From: SpSt-77 sp049972045 | Lineage (GTDB): Bacteria; Chloroflexota; Anaerolineae; B4-G1; DUEL01 | Assembly: GCA_049972045.1 (NCBI GenBank) | Contig: JBMFKS010000090.1 | Span: 1 to 11,734 of the forward strand | DNA: 11,734 nucleotides | Direction: 5' to 3' | In this document: piece after piece, positions 5,893 through 11,734 of the stretch | Position numbering within the stretch: the stretch's first letter is position 1 | Layout: each line of letters opens with the position of its first letter | The notes under the pieces: model-generated | Databases searched by the model: none | What the model saw: the letters and a program-made list of their open reading frames with translations, nothing else | Told to the model about the DNA's origin: nothing | Made by a program: the position numbers and the translations under genes

Positions 5893-6791
5893 CTGCTCCT
5901 CCGATCTGCGATTACGAAGGTTCTCGTTATCGGACCGAATTCTGGGTGCCGGAGCGGGCGTACGAGGACGGGGCCGAGCGGGCCGCGCTGCGGGCGCTGC
6001 TCCCCCCCACGGGCCGCCTCCTGGCCGAAATCGGCGCCGGATTCGGCCGCCTGGCCGACTTGTACAGGGGGTACGAACGGGTAGTCCTGCTGGATTACGC
6101 CCGTTCCCAGCTCCAGGACGCGCGCCAGCGCCTGGGCGATGCCGGCCCGGACGGTCGGCCCCGGTATCTCTACGTCCTGGGCGACTTCTACCGGCTCCCC
6201 TTCGCCCCGGGCCTCTTTGACGCTGTGGTGATGGTGCGCACCCTCCACCACGCCGCCGACGCCCCCGCCGTCCTGCGCAACGTGGCGAACATCCTGGCCC
6301 CGGGCGGCGCCTTCGTCCTGGAATTCGCCAGCAAACGACACCTGAAGGCCCTCATTCGCTACCTGCTACGGCGTCAGTCCTGGTCTCCCTTTGACCCACA
6401 GCCTGTGGAATTCGTCCCCCTGAACTACGACTTCCACCCGGCATGGATTCGCCGTCATCTGGAGGGATGCGGGCTGCGGATTACCCGCATCCGCACCGTC
6501 TCCCACTTCCGGGTCGGTTTTCTCAAACGGACGGTGCCGACAGGCCTGCTGGTCGCGCTGGACCGGCTGCTCCAGCCGACGGGCGCGCTCTGGCAACTCA
6601 GCCCCAGCGTCTTCGTGCGCGCAGCGGCACCGGCGAACCGGCTCCCGGCCCCGCCTGGCAGTTTCTTCCGCTGTACGGCCTGTGGCTCCCTCCTGCTGGT
6701 GGACGAGGGAGACCGGTTGCTTTGCACGGATTGCGGCACGGCCTTCCCGTTCCAGGATGGCCTGTACGATTTTCGGGGAGGAGAACGGTGA
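5889..6791 (+). CDS. Class I SAM-dependent methyltransferase with C-terminal zinc ribbon
   Basis: This 300-aa protein has two parts. Residues about 40-200 form a Rossmann methyltransferase. They include motif I LLAEIGAGFGR (44-54), an acidic DYARSQLQDARQRL segment at strand 2 (Asp69), GDFYRLPFAPGLFDAVVMV (98-116), RTLHHAADAPAVLRNVANILAPGGAFVLEF (117-145) with the UbiE/Methyltransf_11-type LHH and PGG signatures, and a basic lid-like segment. Residues 262-283 form a zinc ribbon, Cys262-x2-Cys265 and Cys279-x2-Cys282, followed by FPFQDGLYDFRG, as in Trm112-like (UPF0434) domains. The ribbon usually sits in a separate small activator protein, so the fusion is notable. The substrate is unknown; the operon context with a polyprenyl-phosphate sugar transferase hints at a lipid or glycan. 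The gene overlaps its neighbours by four bases at each end, which implies coupled translation. Confidence 0.88.
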   Translation: MTAPPICDYEGSRYRTEFWVPERAYEDGAERAALRALLPPTGRLLAEIGAGFGRLADLYRGYERVVLLDYARSQLQDARQRLGDAGPDGRPRYLYVLGDFYRLPFAPGLFDAVVMVRTLHHAADAPAVLRNVANILAPGGAFVLEFASKRHLKALIRYLLRRQSWSPFDPQPVEFVPLNYDFHPAWIRRHLEGCGLRITRIRTVSHFRVGFLKRTVPTGLLVALDRLLQPTGALWQLSPSVFVRAAAPANRLPAPPGSFFRCTACGSLLLVDEGDRLLCTDCGTAFPFQDGLYDFRGGER

Positions 6792-7189
6792 CCCGAGAAC
6801 CCCTCTTTGCCGGCCTCATCTACAACGAAGAAGGCCAGCCGGTCCAGGTGGCCCAGGTGGGCGCCGATACCTGCTACGCCATCCCCGACGGCGACTTTCT
6901 GCGTCACGTGGACTCCATAGAGGTGGACCGACAGGTGCTGGCTCAACTGAAAGAACGCTTTTTGCCGATGAAAGATGTGCTGGTGGAGGGGGTAATGCAA
7001 ATGATGGGGACAGATGACCCCTTCACCCGGGCCGCATTGGAGATGAGCCTGGAGAATATGGACCGGATGCTGGAGCCGGGAGCGGTCAATGCGGAAGATT
7101 TCCGGTTGGCGTTGTGGATGACGGGCTTCCGCATCATCGTCAACATCCATGGCGAAGTGGTCCGTCTGGAGATCCCGGGGTTGGAGTAA
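6788..7189 (+). CDS. Conserved-looking protein of unknown function (133 aa)
   Basis: Translation starts at GTG (6788), which overlaps the methyltransferase stop as GTGA and is preceded by GGAGGAG (6777-6783). The protein is soluble, mixed alpha/beta and acidic. An N-terminal strand region (EPLFAGLIYNEEGQPVQVAQVG, ADTCYAIPDGDFLRHVDS) is followed by helices (IEVDRQVLAQLKERFLPMKDVLVEGVMQMMG and FTRAALEMSLENMDRMLE). A C-terminal beta segment, FRLALWMTGFRIIVNIHGEVVRLEIPGLE, ends the chain. I do not recognise a family. The tight overlap with the gene before it and the four-base gap to the glycosyl-1-phosphate transferase after it place it in the same operon. No membrane segment or signal peptide is visible. 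Confidence 0.78.
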   Translation: MTREPLFAGLIYNEEGQPVQVAQVGADTCYAIPDGDFLRHVDSIEVDRQVLAQLKERFLPMKDVLVEGVMQMMGTDDPFTRAALEMSLENMDRMLEPGAVNAEDFRLALWMTGFRIIVNIHGEVVRLEIPGLE

Positions 7190-7193
7190 TCGC

Positions 7194-8222
7194 ATGCGCA
7201 TGGAATGGGCCTACCTGCTGGTCTTCGCCGCAGCCGCGCTCTCAGCGCTGGTCCTCACGCCGCTCGCCGCGCGCCTGGGGCATCGCTGGGGGATGACGTC
7301 CTCTCCAGGGGGGCGCCGGAGGCATCAGGGGACGATCTCCCGCACCGGCGGGATGGGCATATTCTTCCCTTTCCTGCTGGCGCTGGCCGTCGGGCTGGCA
7401 CTCCAAATCCCCACCGCAGACCCCAAGGAACCTCGCCGCTTGCTGGGGCTGATCCTCGGCAGCCTCTGGATGTTCGGAGTCGGACTGGCTGATGACCGCT
7501 GGGACCTCTCGCCCCGGCGCCAACTGCTGGCCCAATTGATCGCCGGAATCATCGCCATCGCCACCCTCATCTTCATTGAACGGGTCAACAATCCGCTGAC
7601 GAACCAGGTGGTGGTCTTCCCGATGCCGGTGGTGGTGGTTTTGACTCTGTTCTGGATCGCGGGGATGATCAACACCGTCAACTGGCTGGATGGTCTGGAC
7701 GGACTGGCGGCGGGGGTCGCGGCGATTCTATGCGTCGTCCTGGCGGTGCACATGCATCGGGTGGGACAGCCCAGCGTGGCCCTTCTCCCCATCGCCCTGC
7801 TGGGCGCCACCCTGGGTTTTCTCCCCTATAACTTCCACCCTGCCCGCGTCTTTATGGGCAGCAATGGCGCCTTCTTCCTCGGCTACGCTCTGGGATGCCT
7901 GGGCATCATCGCCGGTGCGCGGGTCGCCACCGTCCTTTTGGTAATGGGCATCCCCATCGCCGACGTCGCCTGGCAGATTGTGGACCGGCTGCGCCGTCGG
8001 CGGCCCCCCACCCAGGGCGACCGGGGACATCTCCACTTTCGCCTGCTGGACCTGGGGGTGCCTCAGCCGGTCATTGTTCTGGCCTACTGGGCCTTCTGCG
8101 GCGTCTTTGGGCTGCTGGCGCTGAGCGTGTCGTCCCGCCTCTACAAGTTACTGGCCCTGCTGGCACTGGGAGGGGCGGTTGTGGCGGTGCTGGCGCTGCT
8201 GGCCCGCCGCTCCGACCCATAG
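7194..8222 (+). CDS. Polyprenyl-phosphate N-acetylhexosamine-1-phosphate transferase (WecA/TagO/RgpG family)
   Basis: This 342-aa integral membrane enzyme transfers a sugar-1-phosphate (typically GlcNAc-1-P from UDP-GlcNAc) to undecaprenyl phosphate on the inner face of the membrane, the first step of many cell-wall or surface polymers. Hallmarks are RTGGMGI (50-56), GLADDRWDL (97-105, carrying the DD magnesium motif), NTVNWLDGLDGLAAG (160-174, the family's most conserved block) and HLHFRLLDLG (279-288) in the last large cytoplasmic loop, where the usual pattern is HxHHRL. About ten or eleven membrane helices alternate with these loops, as expected. ATG 7194 is chosen because GGAG (7183-7186) lies seven bases upstream; ATG 7200 is a second option. 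It is the last gene of the operon, and its stop codon is inside a terminator stem. Which sugar is used cannot be told from sequence. Confidence 0.93.
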   Translation: MRMEWAYLLVFAAAALSALVLTPLAARLGHRWGMTSSPGGRRRHQGTISRTGGMGIFFPFLLALAVGLALQIPTADPKEPRRLLGLILGSLWMFGVGLADDRWDLSPRRQLLAQLIAGIIAIATLIFIERVNNPLTNQVVVFPMPVVVVLTLFWIAGMINTVNWLDGLDGLAAGVAAILCVVLAVHMHRVGQPSVALLPIALLGATLGFLPYNFHPARVFMGSNGAFFLGYALGCLGIIAGARVATVLLVMGIPIADVAWQIVDRLRRRRPPTQGDRGHLHFRLLDLGVPQPVIVLAYWAFCGVFGLLALSVSSRLYKLLALLALGGAVVAVLALLARRSDP

Positions 8223-8244
8223 GTCGGCGGTGGCCCTTTTTTTT
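8204..8244 (+). terminator. Intrinsic terminator overlapping the end of the glycosyltransferase gene
   Basis: CCGACC (8212-8217), loop CATA, GGTCGG (8222-8227), extended outward past a two-base bulge by CCGCCG (8204-8209) with CGGTGG (8228-8233), including one G-U pair. CCC and then eight T (8237-8244) follow. The TAG stop is within the loop and the start of the right arm. This is the probable end of the plus-strand operon. Confidence 0.8.
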
Positions 8245-8302
8245 CAGCCCGGCTATCTTCCCTTCCCCCCTTCATTCCCCCTCTCCGAACTTGGGCTTTT
8301 TC

Positions 8303-8343
8303 GCCCGTGGCCCCTCTGCATGGGGGGGCCACGGGCCGCTTTT
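8303..8343 (+). terminator. Second hairpin downstream of the plus-strand operon
   Basis: GCCCGTGGCCCC (8303-8314) pairs perfectly with GGGGCCACGGGC (8325-8336) around a ten-base loop, followed by CGC and four T (8340-8343). It may be a back-up terminator for plus-strand read-through or protect RNA ends from either direction. Confidence 0.65.
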
Positions 8344-8361
8344 GCAGCCCCGAAGAAGATG

Positions 8362-8408
8362 ATTTTTGTTGCGGCGGCTTTGCCGCCGCAACAAAAATGT
8401 TTTCTTTT
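8362..8408. terminator. 17-bp perfect hairpin between convergent operons
   Basis: ATTTTTGTTGCGGCGGC (8362-8378) and GCCGCCGCAACAAAAAT (8382-8398) are perfect complements around TTT. The right arm is followed by GTTTTCTTTT (8399-8408), which touches the stop codon of the minus-strand carboxykinase gene (8407-8409). The stem is symmetrical, so it forms on either strand. T-rich DNA follows on the plus side, and CTTCTTC-type sequence follows on the minus side. It is probably a bidirectional terminator. Confidence 0.7.
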
Positions 8409-10185
8409 ACTCCAGGCGGGCCTGCAGCGCGCGCAATTGCTCCCGCAACCGCTGGGGGAGCCGGTCGCCAAACTGCGCGAAGTGGCGCTCTATGTCCGGA
8501 ATCTCCCCCCGCCAGGCGTCCACGTCTACCCGCAGCAATTCCTGCACATTTTCCGGCGGGATGTCCAGCCCCCGCAGGTCCAGATCCTCCGGGCGCGGGA
8601 GAAGCCCGATGGGCGTCTCTACCGCCCCCACCTTCCCGTCCACCCGCGCACACATCCACGCCAGCACCCGGCTGTTCTCGCCGTAGCCGGGCCAGAGCCA
8701 GCGACCATCGGGGGCCTTGCGGAACCAGTTGACGTAGAAGATGCGCGGGGCCTTCTCGCCGAGACGGTCGCCCATCTGGAGCCAGTGGGCGAAATAGTCC
8801 GCCATATTGTAGCCGCAGAAGGGGAGCATGGCGAAGGGGTCGCGGCGGAGTTTGCCCACCACGCCGATGACCGCCGCCGTCGTCTCCGAGGACTGGGTCG
8901 CGCCCAGAAAGACCCCGTGGTCCCAGTTGTACGCCTCATAGACCAGCGGGACCACTGTCGCCCGGCGGCCGCCGAAAAGGAAGATGTCTATGGGCACCCC
9001 CTCCGGTTTCTCCCAGTCCGGCGAGATGACCGGACACTGCGCGGTGGGGGCGGTGAAGCGGGCGTTAGGGTGGGCCGCCGGGTCGGGGGAACCGGGCGTC
9101 CAGTCCCGCCCCTTCCAGTCAATCAAATGGGCCGGCGGCTCGTCCGTCATCCGCTCCCACCAGACGTCGCCGTCGTCGGTGAGCGCGCAGTTGGTGAAGA
9201 TGACGTTCCCCCAGAGAGTGTTCATCGCCGCCGGGTTGGTCTTGTAGGACGTGCCCGGCGCGACACCGAAGAAGCCGCTCTCGGGGTTGATGGCGTAGAG
9301 GCGGCCGTCGGGGCCGATCTTCATCCAGGCGATGTCGTCCCCCAGGCACTCCGCCCGCCAGCCGGGGACCGTCGGCTGGATCATGGCCAGGTTGGTCTTG
9401 CCACAGGCGGAGGGGAAGGCAGCAGCGATGTGGTACTGGCGCCCTTCGGGGCTGATGAGGCGCAGGATGAGCATGTGCTCCGCCATCCACCCCTCCCGCC
9501 GGGCCATGGCGGAGGCTATGCGCAGGGCGAAGCACTTCTTGCCCAGCAGGGCGTTGCCGCCGTACCCGGAGCCGTAGGACCAGATGAGATTCTCCTCCGG
9601 GAAGTGGCTGATGTACTTCTGCTCCATCGGGGCGCAGGGCCAGGGGACGTCCGGCTGACCCGGCTCCAGCGGCGCGCCGACAGAGTGGAGGCAGGGGACG
9701 AACTCCGCCCCTTCCTCAATAGCCCGCAGCACTTTTGTCCCCACGCGGGTCATGATGTGCATGTTACAGACGACGTAGGGGCTATCGGTGATCTGGACGC
9801 CGATTTTGGCCATCGGCGACTCCAGGGGGCCCATGGAGAAGGGGATAACGTACATCGTCCGGCCGCGCATGCAGCCCTGGTAGAGGGCCCACATGGTGGC
9901 CTTCAGTTCGTCCGGGGCGATCCAGTTGTTGGTGGGGCCGGCATCATCTTTGGACGAAGTGCTGATGAACGTCCGGTCCTCCACCCGGGCGACGTCGCTG
10001 GGATGGGAGCGGAAGAGGAAACTATTGGGCCGTTTCTTCAGGGGGATAGCGCTCCCCCGGGCCACCATCTCCGCCATCAGCCGGTCGTATTCTTCCTTCG
10101 TACCGTCGCACCAGTGAATGCGGTCAGGCTGACAGTGCCGGGCCACTTCCTGGACCCAGCGGTTCAGTCGGTCGTTAGAGGGCAT
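8407..10185 (-). CDS. pckG: Phosphoenolpyruvate carboxykinase (GTP)
   Basis: This 592-aa cytosolic enzyme catalyses oxaloacetate + GTP = phosphoenolpyruvate + GDP + CO2, the entry step of gluconeogenesis. The GTP-type family is clear. It has RTFISTSSKDDAGPTNNW (about 71-88), FSMGPLESPMAKIGVQITDS (116-135), YGSGYGGNALLGKKCFALRIAS (204-225, with the Lys216/217 metal ligand) and WMAEHMLIL (His237, the manganese ligand). The P-loop is AAFPSACGKTNLAM (255-268), with the reactive Cys261 and Lys263. LGDDIAWM (281-288) and GYGENSRVLAWM near the C-terminus complete the set. Length is normal (about 590-620). The start ATG is preceded by GGAGG at five bases. The gene lies 36 bp after the GlcD-type oxidase on the same strand, so the two probably form an operon. 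In this setting it may draw on oxaloacetate derived from hydroxyacid oxidation. An anaplerotic direction is also possible. Confidence 0.97.
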   Translation of the reverse strand: MPSNDRLNRWVQEVARHCQPDRIHWCDGTKEEYDRLMAEMVARGSAIPLKKRPNSFLFRSHPSDVARVEDRTFISTSSKDDAGPTNNWIAPDELKATMWALYQGCMRGRTMYVIPFSMGPLESPMAKIGVQITDSPYVVCNMHIMTRVGTKVLRAIEEGAEFVPCLHSVGAPLEPGQPDVPWPCAPMEQKYISHFPEENLIWSYGSGYGGNALLGKKCFALRIASAMARREGWMAEHMLILRLISPEGRQYHIAAAFPSACGKTNLAMIQPTVPGWRAECLGDDIAWMKIGPDGRLYAINPESGFFGVAPGTSYKTNPAAMNTLWGNVIFTNCALTDDGDVWWERMTDEPPAHLIDWKGRDWTPGSPDPAAHPNARFTAPTAQCPVISPDWEKPEGVPIDIFLFGGRRATVVPLVYEAYNWDHGVFLGATQSSETTAAVIGVVGKLRRDPFAMLPFCGYNMADYFAHWLQMGDRLGEKAPRIFYVNWFRKAPDGRWLWPGYGENSRVLAWMCARVDGKVGAVETPIGLLPRPEDLDLRGLDIPPENVQELLRVDVDAWRGEIPDIERHFAQFGDRLPQRLREQLRALQARLE

Positions 10186-10204
10186 AGAAACCTCCGGTAT
10201 AGTC

Positions 10205-10222
10205 GCGCTCCGTTACGGGCGC
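10205..10222. other. Small bulged hairpin in the GlcD-PckG gap
   Basis: GCGC, bulged T, CCG, loop TTA, CGG, GCGC at 10205-10222 overlaps the last base of the GlcD-type stop codon. It is short, has no T-tract and could modestly affect the ratio of the two products or mRNA stability. Weak call. Confidence 0.3.
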
Positions 10223-11601
10223 TACGGCAGCACCTTCCCCGGATTCATGATGTTCAGCGGGTCCAGGGCCTGCTTGATGCGGTGTTGGACATCTATGGAA
10301 ACGGGGCCCAGGGCCTGCTCCATGTACGGGCGCTTGAGGACGCCCACGCCGTGCTCGCCGGAGAGGGTTCCGCCCAGGTCCAGCGCCACGCCGAAAATCT
10401 CTCCCGCCATCACCTCCACCTTCTCCCACTGGGCTGGGTCCCGCTTGTCAAAGAGGATGTTGGGATGCAGGTTGCCGTCCCCGGCGTGGCCGAAGATGAC
10501 GATGGGGAGGCCGTGGCGGGCGCTGATCTCCTTGATGCGGCGAATCGCCTCGGGGATGGCGGAGCGGGGGACGGTGATGTCCTCCCCCAGTTTGTTGGGG
10601 GCCTTGCGGGCCAGTGATGGGGAGACGGAGCGCCGCGCGCGCCACAACTGGGCCCGCTCCGTCTCGTCCCGCGCCACCGTCACCTTCCGCGCGCCGTTCT
10701 CCCGGCAGACCCGCTCCACCGTCTCCATCTCCCGCCGGACCGCTTCGTCGTCGGAGCCGTCGGTCTCTATGATGAGCATGGCCTCCACGTCCAGCGGCAG
10801 CCCCAGCCGCATGGCCTCCTCAATACAGGCGATGGCCGTCTCGTCCATCAGTTCCAGCGTTGCCGGGACCACCCCCGCCGCCAGGATCGCGTTGACGGTG
10901 CGGGAGGCGTCGTCCAGAAGGAGAAACTCCGCCAGCGCGGTGCGGACGAACTGGGGTTTGGCGATCAGTTTCAGCAGTGCCTCGGTGATGACCCCCAGCG
11001 TCCCCTCGGAGCCGACGAAGAGGGAAGTCAGGTCGTAGCCGACGACGTTTTTGATGGCCTTGCCGCCGGTCTGGAGGATGCGGCCGTCGGGGAGGACGAC
11101 GGTTAGCCCCATCACGTAGTCGCCGGTGACGCCGTACTTGAGACAGCGGGGGCCACCGGCATTGCAGGCGATGTTTCCACCGATGGTGGAGTGCTTGTTG
11201 CTGGAGGGGTCAGGCGGGTAGAAGAGGCCCCGGGCCTCCACCCAGGCCTGGAGGTCGGCGGTGATGATCCCCGCCTCCACCCGCACCGTCCGGTTGACCT
11301 CGTCCAGTTCCAGGATGCGGTTCATGCGGGTGAGAGAGAGGGCGATGCCGCCGGAGAAGGGGACGGAGGCCGCCGCCAGGCCGGAGGCCATCCCCCGGGG
11401 GACGACAGGCACCCGGTGTTCGGCGGCGACCCGCACGACCGCTGCCACTTCCTCCGTGGACTCCGGCAGGATGGCGACGTCGGGCAACTGCTGGGCGAAG
11501 GTGCCGTCGTAGGAATAGGCGATGCGGTCCTCTATGCTGGTGAGGACTTTGGAGGGACCCAAAGCCTCTCGCAAACGGTCAATCCAGGCGTGCTCGCTCA
11601 T
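10222..11601 (-). CDS. FAD-linked oxidase, GlcD / D-lactate dehydrogenase-like
   Basis: This 459-aa flavoprotein of the VAO/PCMH family oxidises 2-hydroxyacids such as glycolate, D-lactate or D-2-hydroxyglutarate. The FAD-binding domain (about 40-215) shows ILPESTEEVAAVVRVAAEHRVPVVPRG, the GGNIACNAGG loop (141-150) and VGSEGTLGVITEA (196-208). The C-terminal oxidase domain has FGHAGDGNLHPNILFD (370-385, His372 and His379 as likely metal ligands), SGEHGVGVLKRPYM (414-427) and the closing DPLNIMNPGKVLP. Length and motifs match GlcD. The genes for GlcE and GlcF partners are not in view, so it may act alone or with unlinked subunits. The start is ATG 11601 with GAGAGG upstream; the frame stays open for 39 more codons, but these translate repeat DNA and are rejected. 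The gene is followed after 36 bp by pckG on the same strand. glcD is the likely symbol family, but the substrate is not proven. Confidence 0.92.
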   Translation of the reverse strand: MSEHAWIDRLREALGPSKVLTSIEDRIAYSYDGTFAQQLPDVAILPESTEEVAAVVRVAAEHRVPVVPRGMASGLAAASVPFSGGIALSLTRMNRILELDEVNRTVRVEAGIITADLQAWVEARGLFYPPDPSSNKHSTIGGNIACNAGGPRCLKYGVTGDYVMGLTVVLPDGRILQTGGKAIKNVVGYDLTSLFVGSEGTLGVITEALLKLIAKPQFVRTALAEFLLLDDASRTVNAILAAGVVPATLELMDETAIACIEEAMRLGLPLDVEAMLIIETDGSDDEAVRREMETVERVCRENGARKVTVARDETERAQLWRARRSVSPSLARKAPNKLGEDITVPRSAIPEAIRRIKEISARHGLPIVIFGHAGDGNLHPNILFDKRDPAQWEKVEVMAGEIFGVALDLGGTLSGEHGVGVLKRPYMEQALGPVSIDVQHRIKQALDPLNIMNPGKVLP

Positions 11602-11620
11602 CGGAAACCTCTCCCGTTTT

Positions 11621-11650
11621 ACCACGAAGACACCAAGACACGAAGTTTTA
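11621..11650. repeat. Purine-rich repeat, direct copy A
   Basis: A 30-base unit starting ACCACGAAGACACCAAGACA and ending CGAAGTTTTA. It is identical to the unit at 11698-11727 and partly complementary to the inverted unit at 11661-11685. It lies in the leader of the GlcD-type gene. Confidence 0.85.
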
Positions 11651-11660
11651 TAAATTTTTT

Positions 11661-11685
11661 CTTTGTGTCTTCGTGTCTTTGTGGT
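11661..11685. repeat. Purine-rich repeat, inverted copy B
   Basis: The 25-base unit is the reverse complement of copy A at 22 of 25 positions; two of the three mismatches would be G-U pairs in one RNA strand. With copy A it forms a long imperfect hairpin around an AT-rich loop (11651-11660). On the minus strand this loop region contains TATAAA (11652-11647), a possible -10 box for the GlcD operon, without a matching -35. Confidence 0.8.
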
Positions 11686-11697
11686 TATCTTTAATTC

Positions 11698-11727
11698 ACC
11701 ACGAAGACACCAAGACACGAAGTTTTA
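11698..11727. repeat. Purine-rich repeat, direct copy C
   Basis: Exact 30-base copy of the unit at 11621-11650, followed by a different AT-rich stretch (ATTCTTT) to the window end. The array may continue beyond 11734. Confidence 0.85.
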
Positions 11728-11734
11728 ATTCTTT

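Noticed and set aside
8179..10617. 812-codon plus-strand frame opposite pckG
   Set aside because: The minus strand encodes an unmistakable complete carboxykinase; the plus-strand frame is Arg/Pro/His-rich, crosses three hairpins and has no family features.
11602..11718. N-terminal extension of the GlcD-type oxidase
   Set aside because: The extra 39 codons translate the purine-rich repeats (TKTRRHKE-type sequence), a known kind of false extension; ATG 11601 fits the family length.
11621..11734. CRISPR array
   Set aside because: Only two direct copies with an inverted copy between them, uneven spacing and no spacer pattern or cas genes.

Overview
The window is a GC-rich stretch of bacterial chromosome, most likely from a member of the Chloroflexota (Anaerolineae-like). 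I infer this from three things: GC-rich genes with small palindromes carrying TAAA loops between them, a secreted BACON-like protein ending in a VYLP-type tail, and the mix of core metabolism genes. No 16S rRNA, tRNA or other phylogenetic marker is present, so the assignment is tentative. No transposase, phage gene or CRISPR array is visible.

Layout, left to right. (1) 1-2932, plus strand: a seven-helix-like membrane protein of unknown function, a 56-bp gap holding a perfect inverted repeat, then a translationally coupled pair made of a FAD-dependent DadA/SoxB-type oxidoreductase (TTG start) and a uroporphyrinogen-decarboxylase-family protein that is not a true HemE. (2) 2940-3141: a dense cluster of palindromes that runs into the 5' end of a two-repeat BACON-like extracellular protein. 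That gene has no recognisable signal peptide or start site and looks 5'-truncated. It ends at a strong intrinsic terminator (3846-3882). (3) 3921-5081, minus strand: an M20 amidohydrolase. (4) A short divergent promoter region (5102-5151) in which the two predicted -35 boxes overlap. (5) 5196-8222, plus strand: a tight operon of a stand-alone cyclic-nucleotide-binding domain protein, a 70-aa protein, a methyltransferase fused to a C-terminal zinc ribbon, a 133-aa protein and a WecA/TagO-type polyprenyl-phosphate sugar-1-phosphate transferase, closed by an intrinsic terminator. (6) 8204-8408: three strong hairpins between convergent operons. (7) 8407-11601, minus strand: a FAD-linked GlcD-type oxidase followed by GTP-type phosphoenolpyruvate carboxykinase. 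(8) 11621-11734: an AT-rich leader with three copies of a purine-rich repeat, two direct and one inverted, running off the window end.

How the genes may work together: the minus-strand GlcD-PckG pair suggests 2-hydroxyacid oxidation feeding gluconeogenesis. The plus-strand operon probably concerns envelope glycan or lipid-carrier chemistry with a nucleotide-sensing component. The FAD oxidoreductase and URO-D-family pair could be an amine or methyl-group catabolic module. These pathway links are inferences from family membership and gene order. The gene calls themselves rest on clear motifs, except for the membrane protein and the 70-aa and 133-aa proteins, which I do not recognise.
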